A DNA stretch of 64,000 nt from Chitinophaga sancti (GCF_034087045.1 NZ_CP139247.1:3870001-3934000), one strand, 5' to 3'; shown: positions 7,878 to 17,156, numbered from the stretch's first letter. A program made the numbers and translations. Notes: generated by a model not told the origin, from the letters alone.

Positions 7878-8975
7878 ATGCGTAACTGGTTCTACAAATA
7901 CAAACTTTACCACATCCCCTTCTGGATGCTCTACCAGTTTATATGGTGGACAGTGGCCGTGGGGAACCCCATCAAAGCAGCGACCATCATATTTACCACC
8001 ACCATGTTTCCAAAGTATTTTACCTATGTATTCTGGGAAATATTGGCAGTGTATTTCAATTTGTATTTTCTATTGCCTAAGTATTTTGAAAAGGGAAAAT
8101 ATACGACCTATGTCATCCTGCTGGTAGCGACTACGTTGTTAACAGCTTGTTGTATTGTACCGGGGTATTACCTAACTGCTTCGCTGGCAGGTACGACTGT
8201 GAAGGAGCTCTTTCATACAGATAGTTTCCTGAGCATTATATTGGCCAACTCCCTGCCCAGCGCTATTGCTGCTATGACCCTGGCCATGAGCATCAAACTG
8301 GGTAGAAGCTGGCTGCAAACCAGGCGAAGAGAACAGTTACTGGAAAAAGAGAAACTGGAAACCGAACTGAATTACCTCAAGTACCAGTTTAACCCCCATT
8401 TTCTCTTCAATACCATCAATTCCATTTTCTTCCTGATCCATAAGAACCCGGACATGGCCTCTGCCTCACTGGCCAAATTCTCTGACCTGCTCAGGCACCA
8501 GTTGTATGAATGTAACGATAAGCAGATCCTGCTGAATAAAGAAATTGCTTACCTTGAAAATGGAATAGAACTGGAAAGACTGCGGCAGAACGCCAATGTA
8601 GAGGTCGATATCCAGCTGCCGGCACAATACGATGCCAGGCTGGGCATTGCCCCGTTTATATTGATGACCTTCGTAGAGAATGCCTTTAAGCATGTATCAA
8701 AGCATACTGATCAGCAAAACTGGGTACAGATTGAGTTGCAGATAAACGGTCAGGAACTGCAATTGGCCGTGGCAAACAGCGTATCCGGTGCTGACAGTGA
8801 AGAAGTAGTGCACTACGGAGGTATTGGATTGAAAAATGTACGGCGCCGGCTGGACCTGATGTATCCCGGTCAGTATAACCTGACCGTAAATAGCAATAGC
8901 ACCACTTTTACCATATTACTTAATTTACAATTGTCCATATTGCAAAGTATGCCCATCATGCATAAAATAGCCTGA
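7878..8975 (+). CDS. LytS-type sensor histidine kinase
   Basis: The 365-residue protein has four N-terminal membrane helices (to about 135), a short coiled coil, and a His_kinase domain (PF06580 type) with YQFNPHFLFNTINS, His174 being the phosphoacceptor. The ATP-binding end shows TFVENAFKHV (N box) and the glycine-rich GGIGLKNVRRRL. It should sense an envelope or membrane signal and phosphorylate the LytTR regulator encoded 5 bp downstream. The start at 7878 gives a basic tail before the first helix. Confidence 0.92.
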   Translation: MRNWFYKYKLYHIPFWMLYQFIWWTVAVGNPIKAATIIFTTTMFPKYFTYVFWEILAVYFNLYFLLPKYFEKGKYTTYVILLVATTLLTACCIVPGYYLTASLAGTTVKELFHTDSFLSIILANSLPSAIAAMTLAMSIKLGRSWLQTRRREQLLEKEKLETELNYLKYQFNPHFLFNTINSIFFLIHKNPDMASASLAKFSDLLRHQLYECNDKQILLNKEIAYLENGIELERLRQNANVEVDIQLPAQYDARLGIAPFILMTFVENAFKHVSKHTDQQNWVQIELQINGQELQLAVANSVSGADSEEVVHYGGIGLKNVRRRLDLMYPGQYNLTVNSNSTTFTILLNLQLSILQSMPIMHKIA

Positions 8976-8980
8976 AAACG

Positions 8981-9712
8981 ATGATAAACTGTGTAATCAT
9001 AGATGATGAACCCCTGGCCCGCGAAGGGATGGCGGACTATGTGAAGGAAATCGATTTTCTGCACCTGATCGATACCTGCGAAAACCCGGTAGCGCTCATG
9101 AAACTGATGGATCAGTATCCCGTAGACCTCATTTTCCTGGATATCCAGATGCCAAAGATGAATGGCATCGATTTCCTGAAGATCATCCGGAAACCACCTA
9201 TGGTGATTATCACAACGGCCTATCCTAGCTATGCGCTGGAAGGATTTCAGCTGAATGTGATGGACTACCTGCTAAAACCTATCACTTTTGACCGTTTTTT
9301 TAAGGCGGTAAGCAAGGCAAGGGAATACCATCAGCTGGTGAACAGGCCCGCTGTACAGAAGGCGGAGGCTGCAACAGATTACTGCTTTATCAAGTGCGGC
9401 AGCAAGTATGAAAAGATCCATTTTGAGGATATTTTGTATGTGGAAGGTATGCAGAACTATATTACCATTTATACTGTAAAAGGGAAATATGTAACTTTAC
9501 TCTACCTGAAAAACCTGGAACAAAATCTTGATAGCAATGCCTTTATCAGGGTGCACAAATCTTACATTGTAGCCATTGATAAAATTGAGGCGATAGAAGG
9601 GAATGAGATCTTTATTCAGCAACACAGGATCCCCATCAGCCGAAATTACAGGGAACAGGTGATTGAACAGGTGGTGTCAAATAAATTGTGGGATAAGATC
9701 CGTTTTTCGTAA
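8981..9712 (+). CDS. LytTR-family response regulator
   Basis: The 243-residue protein has an N-terminal receiver (1-120) with the acidic pair IDDEP, phosphoacceptor Asp54 in FLDIQMPKMNG, and the conserved Lys in LLKPI. A LytTR DNA-binding domain follows from about 140, with YVEGMQNYITIYT, and FIRVHKSYIV near 190. It is the partner of the preceding kinase (5-bp gap). LytTR regulators bind paired short direct repeats; no target site was identified here. The 270 bp after it hold no supportable gene. Confidence 0.93.
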   Translation: MINCVIIDDEPLAREGMADYVKEIDFLHLIDTCENPVALMKLMDQYPVDLIFLDIQMPKMNGIDFLKIIRKPPMVIITTAYPSYALEGFQLNVMDYLLKPITFDRFFKAVSKAREYHQLVNRPAVQKAEAATDYCFIKCGSKYEKIHFEDILYVEGMQNYITIYTVKGKYVTLLYLKNLEQNLDSNAFIRVHKSYIVAIDKIEAIEGNEIFIQQHRIPISRNYREQVIEQVVSNKLWDKIRFS

Positions 9713-9982
9713 ACTGGTAGCACGATTACCACGATGGATTGAAAAGGTGCAAACATGACTCCATGACCGCCGTGAATGACCCATTCTAAAACCGGATCAA
9801 TAAGACAAATCTTTATGACATGCATTCAGATCTGCACATTCCGGAACCCTCTATAGCCTTACTGACAGGGCTTTTTCCAGATATACCAGTTTCTGCTAAT
9901 GAATCATAAAAAGAGATACAGCCGAACCGAACATTGCATCAGGCATGTTGTTTGGTAATAAGAAGCGACTTAACTTAGATGC

Positions 9983-11140
9983 ATGCCTGAAATAATTGAG
10001 AGTTTTGCAAGCGACATTGAGAAAGTACAACAGATTGCTATCGTACCATCCCTGTTGGAAGTGATTTGCCGTACAACCGGTATGGGGTTTTCTGCAATTG
10101 CCCGTGTGACAAAGGATAGATGGATAGCCTGTGGAGTAAGAGATGAAATTAATTTCGGCCTGGTACCCGGTGGTGAACTGGAAGTGGGCACTACCATCTG
10201 TGACGAAATCAGGGATAGCGGAAAGGCCGTGGTGATAGACCATGTAGCAGAAGATGCCTTGTATTGCAATCACCATACCCCTAGAATGTATGGCATACAA
10301 AGTTATATTTCAGTACCTATCATGCTGAAAAACGGTGAGTTTTTCGGTACCCTCTGTGCAATCGATCCACGCCCGGCAAAATTAATAGAACCTAAGATCG
10401 TCAATATGTTCCAGCTCTATGCAGAGCTGCTGGCATTTCATTTGCAAAGCCAGGAAACCATGCTTGAAATGAGCAAACAACTCAATGAAAGTATCGAAGA
10501 GAACAAGCAATACCAGTTTATTTCCCATCATAATTTGCAGGAACCTTTGCGCAAGCTCCGTTTATTCAGTGATATCCTGATTGATGCTGTGGATACCAAT
10601 AAGGCAGAAAAAGCAAAGGAATATGCTGTGCGGATTAATAACAATGCGCAGCGGATATCTATGATGATCCGTGACCTGTCAGAATATTCCGGTTTGAATG
10701 ATAGCAAGATCCTGTATGAATCCGTGGACCTGGACAAGGTGGTCCATGATGTTTGTACACAACTATCTGTCCAGGAGGCTGTGACTGTGGGGCCACTTCC
10801 TGTAATTTCAGGGATTAATGCCCAGATTGAACAACTATTTTACCAGCTGATCCACAACGCAGTGAAGTTTGCAGCCCATGAGCGGCCTTTGCAAATTGAC
10901 ATCAGCGGAGAGGAAGTGGTACTGAAAAAACGCTATATAGCAATCAGGGTGGCAGATAATGGAAAGGGGATTGAAAAACAGGAAATGGAGAAGATATTCG
11001 ACCTCTTTGCACATATACAATCCGGCGTAGGACTGGCTTATTGCAGGAAGATCGTCCGCAATCACGGTGGTGATATCGAGGTAAATTCCACACCGGGAGT
11101 AGGAACGACCTTCACACTATTATTACCTTTGAAGAATTAG
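9983..11140 (+). CDS. GAF-domain sensor histidine kinase
   Basis: The 385-residue protein is soluble. It has a GAF sensor domain at about 15-155, including SVPIMLKNGEFFGTLCAID, a HisKA domain with FISHHNLQEPLRKL (His183 phosphoacceptor), and an HATPase_c domain with HNAVKF (N box), VADNGKGI (G1), IFDLF (F box) and GVGLAYCRKIV (G2). No cognate regulator is adjacent, so it is an orphan kinase in this window. An in-frame ATG is absent upstream; an out-of-frame ATG overlaps at 9979. The stop codon overlaps the stop of the convergent outer-membrane gene by 2-3 bases. Confidence 0.9.
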   Translation: MPEIIESFASDIEKVQQIAIVPSLLEVICRTTGMGFSAIARVTKDRWIACGVRDEINFGLVPGGELEVGTTICDEIRDSGKAVVIDHVAEDALYCNHHTPRMYGIQSYISVPIMLKNGEFFGTLCAIDPRPAKLIEPKIVNMFQLYAELLAFHLQSQETMLEMSKQLNESIEENKQYQFISHHNLQEPLRKLRLFSDILIDAVDTNKAEKAKEYAVRINNNAQRISMMIRDLSEYSGLNDSKILYESVDLDKVVHDVCTQLSVQEAVTVGPLPVISGINAQIEQLFYQLIHNAVKFAAHERPLQIDISGEEVVLKKRYIAIRVADNGKGIEKQEMEKIFDLFAHIQSGVGLAYCRKIVRNHGGDIEVNSTPGVGTTFTLLLPLKN

Positions 11141-11739
11141 AAATTAAAGAGGACATGGTAACTGATGATGTTATGATCTTCACCCGTTATACCCAACAGA
11201 TAACCTGCACCTAATTCTATGTTTTTCCTTCTGTATGTTCTGCCTACTGCCAACCTGATACCTGCACTGAACGCAGCACCGGTAGAGAAGGGTGAACTGG
11301 TACCAATACTTTTGGTTTCGTTGAACTGGTAAACTTCATGATAATAACGCAGCTGTACACCATAGCCAACACCCCCAAAAAAGCCGAACCGGGCAGGTGC
11401 TTTCTGGGATGAACCCGCACCATAGGCAAAGTTGAATAGTACTGGCAGTTGTACGATCACGCTTTGCCAATCGTCTATCACTATTGTATCATTTGAATTC
11501 TGGGAGAAATAAGTTGATGCATAACCCACCCGTAAAGGTGCCGTAATGGATAAAGCATATTTCCGGGTTTCCAGGAATGTTACTCCCGGTGTGTAGGCAA
11601 TTCCAATGTAAGGATTGTTGCCAGAATAATTAGTTTCGTCATGTAATATGCTTATTCCTAATCCATTGGTAAAATGTTGGGAATGGCAGGTTAAAAAAGC
11701 GGTTACGCAGAAAAGGGATATAAGAAGACTTTTTTTCAT
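11137..11739 (-). CDS. Secreted outer-membrane beta-barrel-like protein
   Basis: The 200-residue product has a signal peptide (cleavage after about 20 residues, near CHSQ) and alternating hydrophobic strands with glycine and aromatic residues, such as GFFGGVGYGVQLRYYHE and a final strand ending YHVLFNF. A terminal Phe is typical of outer-membrane barrels. I cannot assign a specific family or substrate. It converges on the GAF kinase with overlapping stops. Confidence 0.75.
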   Translation of the reverse strand: MKKSLLISLFCVTAFLTCHSQHFTNGLGISILHDETNYSGNNPYIGIAYTPGVTFLETRKYALSITAPLRVGYASTYFSQNSNDTIVIDDWQSVIVQLPVLFNFAYGAGSSQKAPARFGFFGGVGYGVQLRYYHEVYQFNETKSIGTSSPFSTGAAFSAGIRLAVGRTYRRKNIELGAGYLLGITGEDHNIISYHVLFNF

Positions 11740-11755
11740 AGGATCTATTGATTTA

Positions 11756-11763
11756 CAAATGTA
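11756..11763 (-). promoter_or_regulatory. -7 box TACATTTG for the outer-membrane gene
   Basis: On the minus strand TACATTTG matches TAnnTTTG exactly. It lies 16 bases upstream of the ATG at 11739, which would give a leader of roughly 10 nt. A TTGG occurs further upstream, but the spacing is longer than usual for the -33 element. Confidence 0.4.
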
Positions 11764-11834
11764 TAAAATAAATATCTATTGGTTTTGTCCAATTCAGAAA
11801 CCCCCGGTTGTTATAAGGGCAAAATCTCAAAATC

Positions 11835-12311
11835 ATGAAAAAAAGACTGAACTATTTTCAGGTAGCCAACAATGCCCTGCAAGCTTTAAGCGGTTTTGCC
11901 CCTTATCTGGCAAAATCTCCTCTAGACAAATCTTTATTAGAATTGATTTATTTTCGGGTATCGCAAATTAACAGTTGCGCCTTCTGTCTGGATATGCATA
12001 CAAAAGAACTGCGTGCTATGGGTGAAGAAGAACATCGTCTGTATTTAATGGATGCATGGAGAGAAGCCCCTTTTTATTCAGACAGAGAGCGGGCGGCCCT
12101 GGCTTTTGCAGAAGCCCTCACCAAAGTGAGCACAGGCAATGTATCTGATGAAGTATATAATGCCGCTGCTGCACAGTTTTCAGAAGGAGAACTGGTAGAC
12201 CTGGCCATTGCTATTGTGGCGATCAATAGTTACAACCGTTTGAACATCGCATTTGGTTCACCCATGCCGGTAGGCTCTTATAAAGTCGGGCAGTTCGCCG
12301 CAAAAAATTAA
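11835..12311 (+). CDS. AhpD-like carboxymuconolactone decarboxylase-family protein
   Basis: The 158-residue protein has the CMD/AhpD core with the redox pair CAFC followed by LDMH at about 52-59, as in alkylhydroperoxidase AhpD-type proteins, and the second half ALAFAEALT...LVDLAIAIVAINSYNRLNIA. The family performs thiol-based peroxide reduction or related chemistry. It is the first gene of a three-gene run with a YCII protein and an ECF sigma factor. CMD-domain and DGPF proteins are common partners of extracytoplasmic sigma genes. Confidence 0.88.
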   Translation: MKKRLNYFQVANNALQALSGFAPYLAKSPLDKSLLELIYFRVSQINSCAFCLDMHTKELRAMGEEEHRLYLMDAWREAPFYSDRERAALAFAEALTKVSTGNVSDEVYNAAAAQFSEGELVDLAIAIVAINSYNRLNIAFGSPMPVGSYKVGQFAAKN

Positions 12312-12315
12312 TGCT

Positions 12316-12666
12316 ATGAATGAGTTCTTATTGATCTTCAGAAAAGACAATTCCAAAGAGGCACAACCTTCTCCATCCGCATTACAGGCGAGTATCAAGC
12401 CCTGGCAGGAATGGCTGGGTAAACTGGATGCCGCCGGGGCCCTGGTGAGTCATGGCAACCGCCTCAGGCCCGAAGGGGCTGTGATCAAAGCGGGTAAGAT
12501 CGTTACGGACGGACCTTATCCGGATATCAAGGAATCCATTGGTGGATTTGTGATCATCAAGGCGATAGATCTGGCGGCTGCTACTGAGATCGGGAAGGAC
12601 TGCCCGGTTTTAGATGCCCCCTGGAACGGATCTGTGGAAGTACGTATGCTCTCCAAAGAAGTGTAA
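12316..12666 (+). CDS. YCII-related (DGPF) domain protein
   Basis: The 116-residue protein matches the YCII-related/DGPF family: N-terminal MNEFLLIFRK, a central GNRLRP, and the DGPYPDIKESIGGFVIIKA segment at about 71-89 with the characteristic DGP motif. The biochemical role of the family is unsettled. Members are repeatedly encoded beside ECF42 sigma factors. It starts 4 bp after the AhpD-like gene, and its stop overlaps the sigma-factor start by one base, indicating translational coupling. Confidence 0.87.
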   Translation: MNEFLLIFRKDNSKEAQPSPSALQASIKPWQEWLGKLDAAGALVSHGNRLRPEGAVIKAGKIVTDGPYPDIKESIGGFVIIKAIDLAAATEIGKDCPVLDAPWNGSVEVRMLSKEV

Positions 12667-13886
12667 TGGAAGATCAGGAGTTGCTCCCATATTTATTCAG
12701 GACAGAGTACAGGAAGATCATTGCTGTACTCTGTCAGCTTTTTGGTATTGCACACATTGAAACGGCTGAAGACATTGTGAGTGATACTTTCCTCTCTGCC
12801 ACAGAATTGTGGAGTGAGCAGGGGCTTCCTCCAAACCCTGTGGCATGGCTGTATACCGTGGCCAAACGCAAGACGCTGAACCATATAAAAAGAGATGCGT
12901 TATTTGCAAAGAAGATAAGTCCGGAGATCAGGAACGCAAGTCAGGATATAACAGAAATGGATATTGATCTGTCAGATCAAAGTATTCATGATAGTCAGCT
13001 GGCAATGATTTTCACAGTTTGTAATCCGGGTATTCCCGAGGAATCGCAGGTAGCGCTGGCATTGAACCTGTTGTGTGGCTTTGGCGCACAGGAGATAGCG
13101 GATGCGTTTCTCACCAATAAAGATGTCATTTACAAAAGGCTGCAAAGGGCCAAAGACAAGCTGAAAGCAGATCATATTGCTATCACCGCTCCTTCTGCCG
13201 AAGCTGTGCGTGACCGTTTGGATACGGTGTTGACTACATTATACCTGTTATTCAGCGAAGGGTATTACTCTACCTCGCAGGATACGATCTTACGGAAAGA
13301 CCTTTGCCTGGAGGCGATGCGGCTCACTTATTTACTGGCTTCGCATGCGCCCACCGCTGTGCCCCCGGTACATGCATTGTTGTCACTGATGTGTTTTCAT
13401 GCGTCGCGGTTCGAAGCAAGAGCAGATCAGCAGGGAGAGATGATCTTATATGAGGACCAGGATACGAACTTGTGGGACCAGGAGCTGATTGCAAGAGGAA
13501 CGTATTATTTGAACCAGGGTGCAACGGGCCATGTACTGACCAAATATCATTTAGAAGCAGGCATTGCTTACTGGCATACCCACAAGGAAGATAGCAGGGA
13601 GAAATGGGAGCAGATATTACATTTATACGATCAGCTGGTATTGATGGAGCCTTCTCCCATTGCTGCGCTGAACAGGATCTTCGCATTGGCGAAGGTTATG
13701 GGCAATGCAGCAGCGATAGAAGCTGCTACATTGTTACCATTGCAGGATAATCATTTTTATTATGCTTTGTTAGGGCATTTGTATACACCCCTGGATCGTA
13801 CACAGGCCATGGTGCATTTCCGGAAAGCCTTGTCACTGGCTGTCACTGCGGCTGACAAGGAGGCTATCAGAAAGCAGATGCTGTAG
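12666..13886 (+). CDS. ECF42-type RNA polymerase sigma factor with C-terminal extension
   Basis: The 406-residue protein has sigma-70 region 2 (about 10-80, with VAWLYTVAKRKTLNHIKR), region 4 (about 110-160, with GFGAQEIADAFLT and IYKRLQRAKDKLK) and a long helical extension of about 230 residues (DUF6596/TPR-like). That architecture and the neighbouring DGPF gene mark the ECF42 group, which lacks a conventional anti-sigma factor and is thought to be controlled through the extension. The last 54 bases overlap the convergent phosphatase gene. Confidence 0.9.
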   Translation: MEDQELLPYLFRTEYRKIIAVLCQLFGIAHIETAEDIVSDTFLSATELWSEQGLPPNPVAWLYTVAKRKTLNHIKRDALFAKKISPEIRNASQDITEMDIDLSDQSIHDSQLAMIFTVCNPGIPEESQVALALNLLCGFGAQEIADAFLTNKDVIYKRLQRAKDKLKADHIAITAPSAEAVRDRLDTVLTTLYLLFSEGYYSTSQDTILRKDLCLEAMRLTYLLASHAPTAVPPVHALLSLMCFHASRFEARADQQGEMILYEDQDTNLWDQELIARGTYYLNQGATGHVLTKYHLEAGIAYWHTHKEDSREKWEQILHLYDQLVLMEPSPIAALNRIFALAKVMGNAAAIEAATLLPLQDNHFYYALLGHLYTPLDRTQAMVHFRKALSLAVTAADKEAIRKQML

Positions 13887-14873
13887 CTGTTTTATTTTAG
13901 CCGGTGTATGCAGCGACTTTCTCAGGTCTGCTACGCTCAAATTACCCGACCTGCTTTTGTACAGGAAGGTTTTAAAAGGGTATTCATGCAGACGGTCGCT
14001 GTGTGCAATAGCGAAAAGGTCAAGTTGTTCTTTGAGTTTCGCCAGCGAAGCATCGAGGTCTGTTAAATAAGATTGTTTGTGATCCAGATATTCCTTTACT
14101 GCTGGCGATTCTTTGTACGCCAGTTTATCCAGTTCTTTTTGAATAGCGCTTATTTCCATGTTATCCCAGTCTTTACTTTCCAGCACAGGTATTTGCCATT
14201 GCGCCTGTTGTTCTTTCCAGTGATCTGTTTCAACTTTTACCTGGTGGATGATAAAACGGGGCAGCTCGATGGCGGTGAGGTAACCACCATGACAGGCGCC
14301 GGTATCGATGCCGTAGGTATTGTTGACGATGCGGGGGAGATTGCCGGTGACGGAGTGACCATAGATGACAGGTTTCGTACCGGTGTAATGATCTGTCCAG
14401 TATACGGAGGGTGTAACGCCGGTATGATGATTGGAGTGACCAGCATATTTTTTCTTCAGGTATCTCTCACCGGCAGTCGTGCCACTCAGTACATCCTGTC
14501 TTTGCGCATGCAGGGGCAGGCCATGTTCCATAGCTGCATGTACGATGATCGCATCGTCTGTTTCAAAATAATAAGGCAATTTCATGGCCCAGGCCAGGAA
14601 ATGAGGATATTGCTCACCCATCTGTACTTTCACAATTTCCTGTGCGTAATTGTGAATGCCTTGCAGGTGTTTTCGTTCATGGTTACCCATGAGTGTAATG
14701 GTATTAGGGCGATCCATAAAGTACTGCCATACTTCTTTGGATGTGTTGCCACGGTCTACGAGGTCGCCCACTGAGATCAGCAGATCTTCGTCCCGGAGGC
14801 CGGTTTTTTCCAGTAGGGTCAACAGCTCATGGTAGCAGCCGTGGATATCCCCCACAACTATTGTTCTTTTCAT
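13833..14873 (-). CDS. PPP-type metallophosphoesterase with C-terminal helical extension
   Basis: The 346-residue protein has the PPP-family metal motifs in order: GDIHG (8-12), GDLVDRG (36-42), GNHE (63-66), then IIVHAA and YGHSVTG. This is the PrpA / bacterial serine-threonine-phosphatase or ApaH-like fold, so it should hydrolyse phosphoproteins or dinucleoside polyphosphates. The catalytic domain ends near 225. A charged, helix-rich extension of about 120 residues, not usual in the small PPP enzymes, follows. Its final codons overlap the convergent sigma-factor gene by 54 bp. Confidence 0.85.
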   Translation of the reverse strand: MKRTIVVGDIHGCYHELLTLLEKTGLRDEDLLISVGDLVDRGNTSKEVWQYFMDRPNTITLMGNHERKHLQGIHNYAQEIVKVQMGEQYPHFLAWAMKLPYYFETDDAIIVHAAMEHGLPLHAQRQDVLSGTTAGERYLKKKYAGHSNHHTGVTPSVYWTDHYTGTKPVIYGHSVTGNLPRIVNNTYGIDTGACHGGYLTAIELPRFIIHQVKVETDHWKEQQAQWQIPVLESKDWDNMEISAIQKELDKLAYKESPAVKEYLDHKQSYLTDLDASLAKLKEQLDLFAIAHSDRLHEYPFKTFLYKSRSGNLSVADLRKSLHTPAKIKQLQHLLSDSLLVSRSDSQ

Positions 14874-14946
14874 GTCACAATATTATTTGCGAATAGCGTA
14901 GTCTTTCTGCGTATTTCTTATTTTGCAGTACAACTTTTTACAGGGA

Positions 14947-15873
14947 ATGAGATTTGTAACTTTACTATTGTTATGCTGTACATTGGGTGCAAAGGCCCAA
15001 ACCATTGTATCCCATGCATTTGGAGATGCCCACAACCCCGCTGTTATTTTTATGCATGGAGGCCCGGGCAGTAATGCTATTAATTTTGAAACTACTACCG
15101 CCGCAAAACTCGCAGCACAGGGTTTTTATGTGATCACTTACGACCGGAGGGGAGAAGGTCGTTCTGTGGATGCGAAGGCAGCGTATACTTTTCAGCAATC
15201 TTATGATGACCTGAATAACCTGTATAAACAATACAATGTGAAAAGAGCGACCCTGATCGGGTTTAGTTTTGGAGGGATTGTAGCTACAGGTTATGCGGCA
15301 AAATATCCGGCACAGGTGCGGGCATTGGTGCTGGTGAGTGCGCTGGTCGATTTGCAGGAGACATATAAAACAATTATTGCCTCCTGTAAAAAGATATATA
15401 CTTCCAATAATAATACAGCAGGTTTAAAAGACCTGACCGCGTTAGAAAAACTGGATCGTAGTTCCATTGAATTCAGGAGAGGGTGTTTTAAACAGGCTTC
15501 TAAAAACGGTTTCTTTGCCACACCGAACAGAACCCCGGCTGCACAGGCGATTTATAAACAACTGGATGCGGACACCTTGTACCAGCATTATGCAAACCTG
15601 AACAATGATACCCCCGCCAATGAGTTTTGGAAACATGAAAAATATTCTACCATCAATAACCTGCCTGTCCTCGCGAAAATAGTGAAGCAGGGAGTGCCTG
15701 TGTTTGCTATGTATGGCATGGATGATGGATTGTATTCACCCGGGCAGATAGATGCACTAAAGGCCGTGATAGGTGTTAATCATGTCCTTTATTTTCGGGA
15801 TGCGGCGCATTATTTATACAATGACCAGCAGGTGCATTTCCTGGGTGGCATGCTGGTGTTTTTATCATATTAG
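14947..15873 (+). CDS. Secreted alpha/beta hydrolase
   Basis: From ATG 14947 the product is 308 residues with a signal peptide ending near LGAKA. The alpha/beta-hydrolase landmarks are HGGPG (oxyanion region), GFSFGG (nucleophile serine elbow), MDDGLY (candidate acid) and AAHY (candidate histidine). The HGGPG motif is typical of proline-iminopeptidase-like hydrolases, but the substrate cannot be read from sequence. An upstream in-frame TTG at 14923 would spoil the signal peptide, so ATG 14947 is preferred. Confidence 0.85.
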   Translation: MRFVTLLLLCCTLGAKAQTIVSHAFGDAHNPAVIFMHGGPGSNAINFETTTAAKLAAQGFYVITYDRRGEGRSVDAKAAYTFQQSYDDLNNLYKQYNVKRATLIGFSFGGIVATGYAAKYPAQVRALVLVSALVDLQETYKTIIASCKKIYTSNNNTAGLKDLTALEKLDRSSIEFRRGCFKQASKNGFFATPNRTPAAQAIYKQLDADTLYQHYANLNNDTPANEFWKHEKYSTINNLPVLAKIVKQGVPVFAMYGMDDGLYSPGQIDALKAVIGVNHVLYFRDAAHYLYNDQQVHFLGGMLVFLSY

Positions 15874-15874
15874 T

Positions 15875-15882
15875 TACCTTTG
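15875..15882 (+). promoter_or_regulatory. -7 box TACCTTTG before FUSC gene
   Basis: TACCTTTG matches the consensus and ends 5 bases before the ATG at 15888. It directly follows the hydrolase stop at 15873. No clear -33 element was seen. If used, it starts the FUSC/xthA/small-protein operon with almost no leader. Confidence 0.4.
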
Positions 15883-15887
15883 GTGAT

Positions 15888-16385
15888 ATGGAGATTACGC
15901 AGCGTCAACGGAATTTATTACTCTACATCCTGGAATGTTTAGCAGGCACGGCGATTGGATTTTACCTGTACCGCGTTTATCCTACCATCGGTGCCTGGGC
16001 CCTGATCTCTATTATTCTGGTATTGGCGCCAGACAGGAAAGATGCGATGACACTGGCTAAAACCCGTATCAAGGCGAACCTGGTAGGGGCTACCATTGGA
16101 TTGACGATCTTCTTTATCCACCCGGTAAATCTGTTGATGATGTGTATAGGAGTCACCCTTTCCATCATCGCTTGTGAATTACTGAAATTACAGCCTGCTA
16201 CCCGATCGGCGGCAATTGCCGTATTGATCATCACCATGCATGAACCGGGTAAATACTTCTGGGATGTGGCATTGGAGCGGGGAGGCGGGGTATTGGCAGG
16301 TTGTGTGATCGGGATGCTCATTACCTGGATCTTTCATACAGTCATTATCCGTTCTAAAAAAGTGATACGAAAAATAGGAAAATGA
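15888..16385 (+). CDS. Small FUSC-family membrane protein
   Basis: The 165-residue protein has four to five membrane helices and resembles the membrane half of FUSC/aromatic-acid exporter proteins: GTAIGFYLYRVYP, IILVLAPDRKDAMTLAKTR, then ANLVGATIG and a last helix ending in a basic tail. Full-length FUSC proteins are much longer; this is the compact form common in Bacteroidota. It overlaps exonuclease III by 4 bp (ATGA), so the two are coupled. Its role in export is inferred from the family. Confidence 0.8.
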   Translation: MEITQRQRNLLLYILECLAGTAIGFYLYRVYPTIGAWALISIILVLAPDRKDAMTLAKTRIKANLVGATIGLTIFFIHPVNLLMMCIGVTLSIIACELLKLQPATRSAAIAVLIITMHEPGKYFWDVALERGGGVLAGCVIGMLITWIFHTVIIRSKKVIRKIGK

Positions 16386-17155
16386 AAATAGCTACTTATA
16401 ATGTGAATGGGGTGAATGGCCACCTGGCAGTATTACTCCGCTGGTTGACAGAAACAACGCCGGATGTGGTGTGCTTGCAGGAACTGAAAGCGCCACAGGA
16501 AAAGTTTCCGGAAGCAGCGATCCTCGAAGCAGGATATACCGCCATCTGGCACGGACAAAAGAGCTGGAATGGGGTGGCAATCCTGTCTCGCATCGGCAAA
16601 CCTGAAGAAGTAAGAAGAGTGTTGCCCGGTGATCCTGAAGATCTGCATAGCCGGTATATAGAAGCTGTTGTAAATGGTATCACCATTGCATGTTTGTATC
16701 TGCCAAATGGAAACCCGGCTCCGGGACCAAAGTATGATTATAAGTTAGGATGGTTCAAGCGGCTGCATGCACATGCACAGGAATTGATGGACAGTGGTAA
16801 ACCAGTGATTATACTCGGTGATTACAATGTGATCCCTACGGAGAAAGATGTATATAAACCTGCCAGCTGGGTCACTGATGCGCTCTTTTTGCCACAAACC
16901 CGTGAAGCGTTTGAGCTACTGAAGTCGCAGGGGTGGACAGATGCATTACGGAAATTATACCCGGAAGAAACCATCTATACCTTTTACGATTATTTCCGTA
17001 ATGCGTATGGTAGAAATGCGGGTTTAAGAATAGATCATTTTTTGGTAAGTCCGGATGTAGAAAAACGATTGATAGCCGGCGGCGTGGATAAGGAAGTGAG
17101 GGGATGGGAGAAGACAAGCGACCACTGTCCGGTATGGATTACAATAACAGACTAA
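16382..17155 (+). CDS. xthA: Exodeoxyribonuclease III (AP endonuclease)
   Basis: The 257-residue protein is a full-length ExoIII-type endonuclease/exonuclease/phosphatase-fold enzyme for base-excision repair. Visible active-site elements are NVNG (7-10), CLQELKA with Glu34, YLPNGNP, ILGDYNV, and the C-terminal LRIDHFLVS and SDHCPV, which contains the catalytic histidine. It overlaps the FUSC gene by 4 bp and is followed 1 bp later by a small membrane-protein gene. Confidence 0.95.
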   Translation: MKIATYNVNGVNGHLAVLLRWLTETTPDVVCLQELKAPQEKFPEAAILEAGYTAIWHGQKSWNGVAILSRIGKPEEVRRVLPGDPEDLHSRYIEAVVNGITIACLYLPNGNPAPGPKYDYKLGWFKRLHAHAQELMDSGKPVIILGDYNVIPTEKDVYKPASWVTDALFLPQTREAFELLKSQGWTDALRKLYPEETIYTFYDYFRNAYGRNAGLRIDHFLVSPDVEKRLIAGGVDKEVRGWEKTSDHCPVWITITD

Positions 17156-17156
17156 T

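Noticed and set aside
9820..9909. 29-codon open frame between the LytTR and GAF kinase genes
   Set aside because: Too short, with no ribosome-binding signal and no recognisable features.
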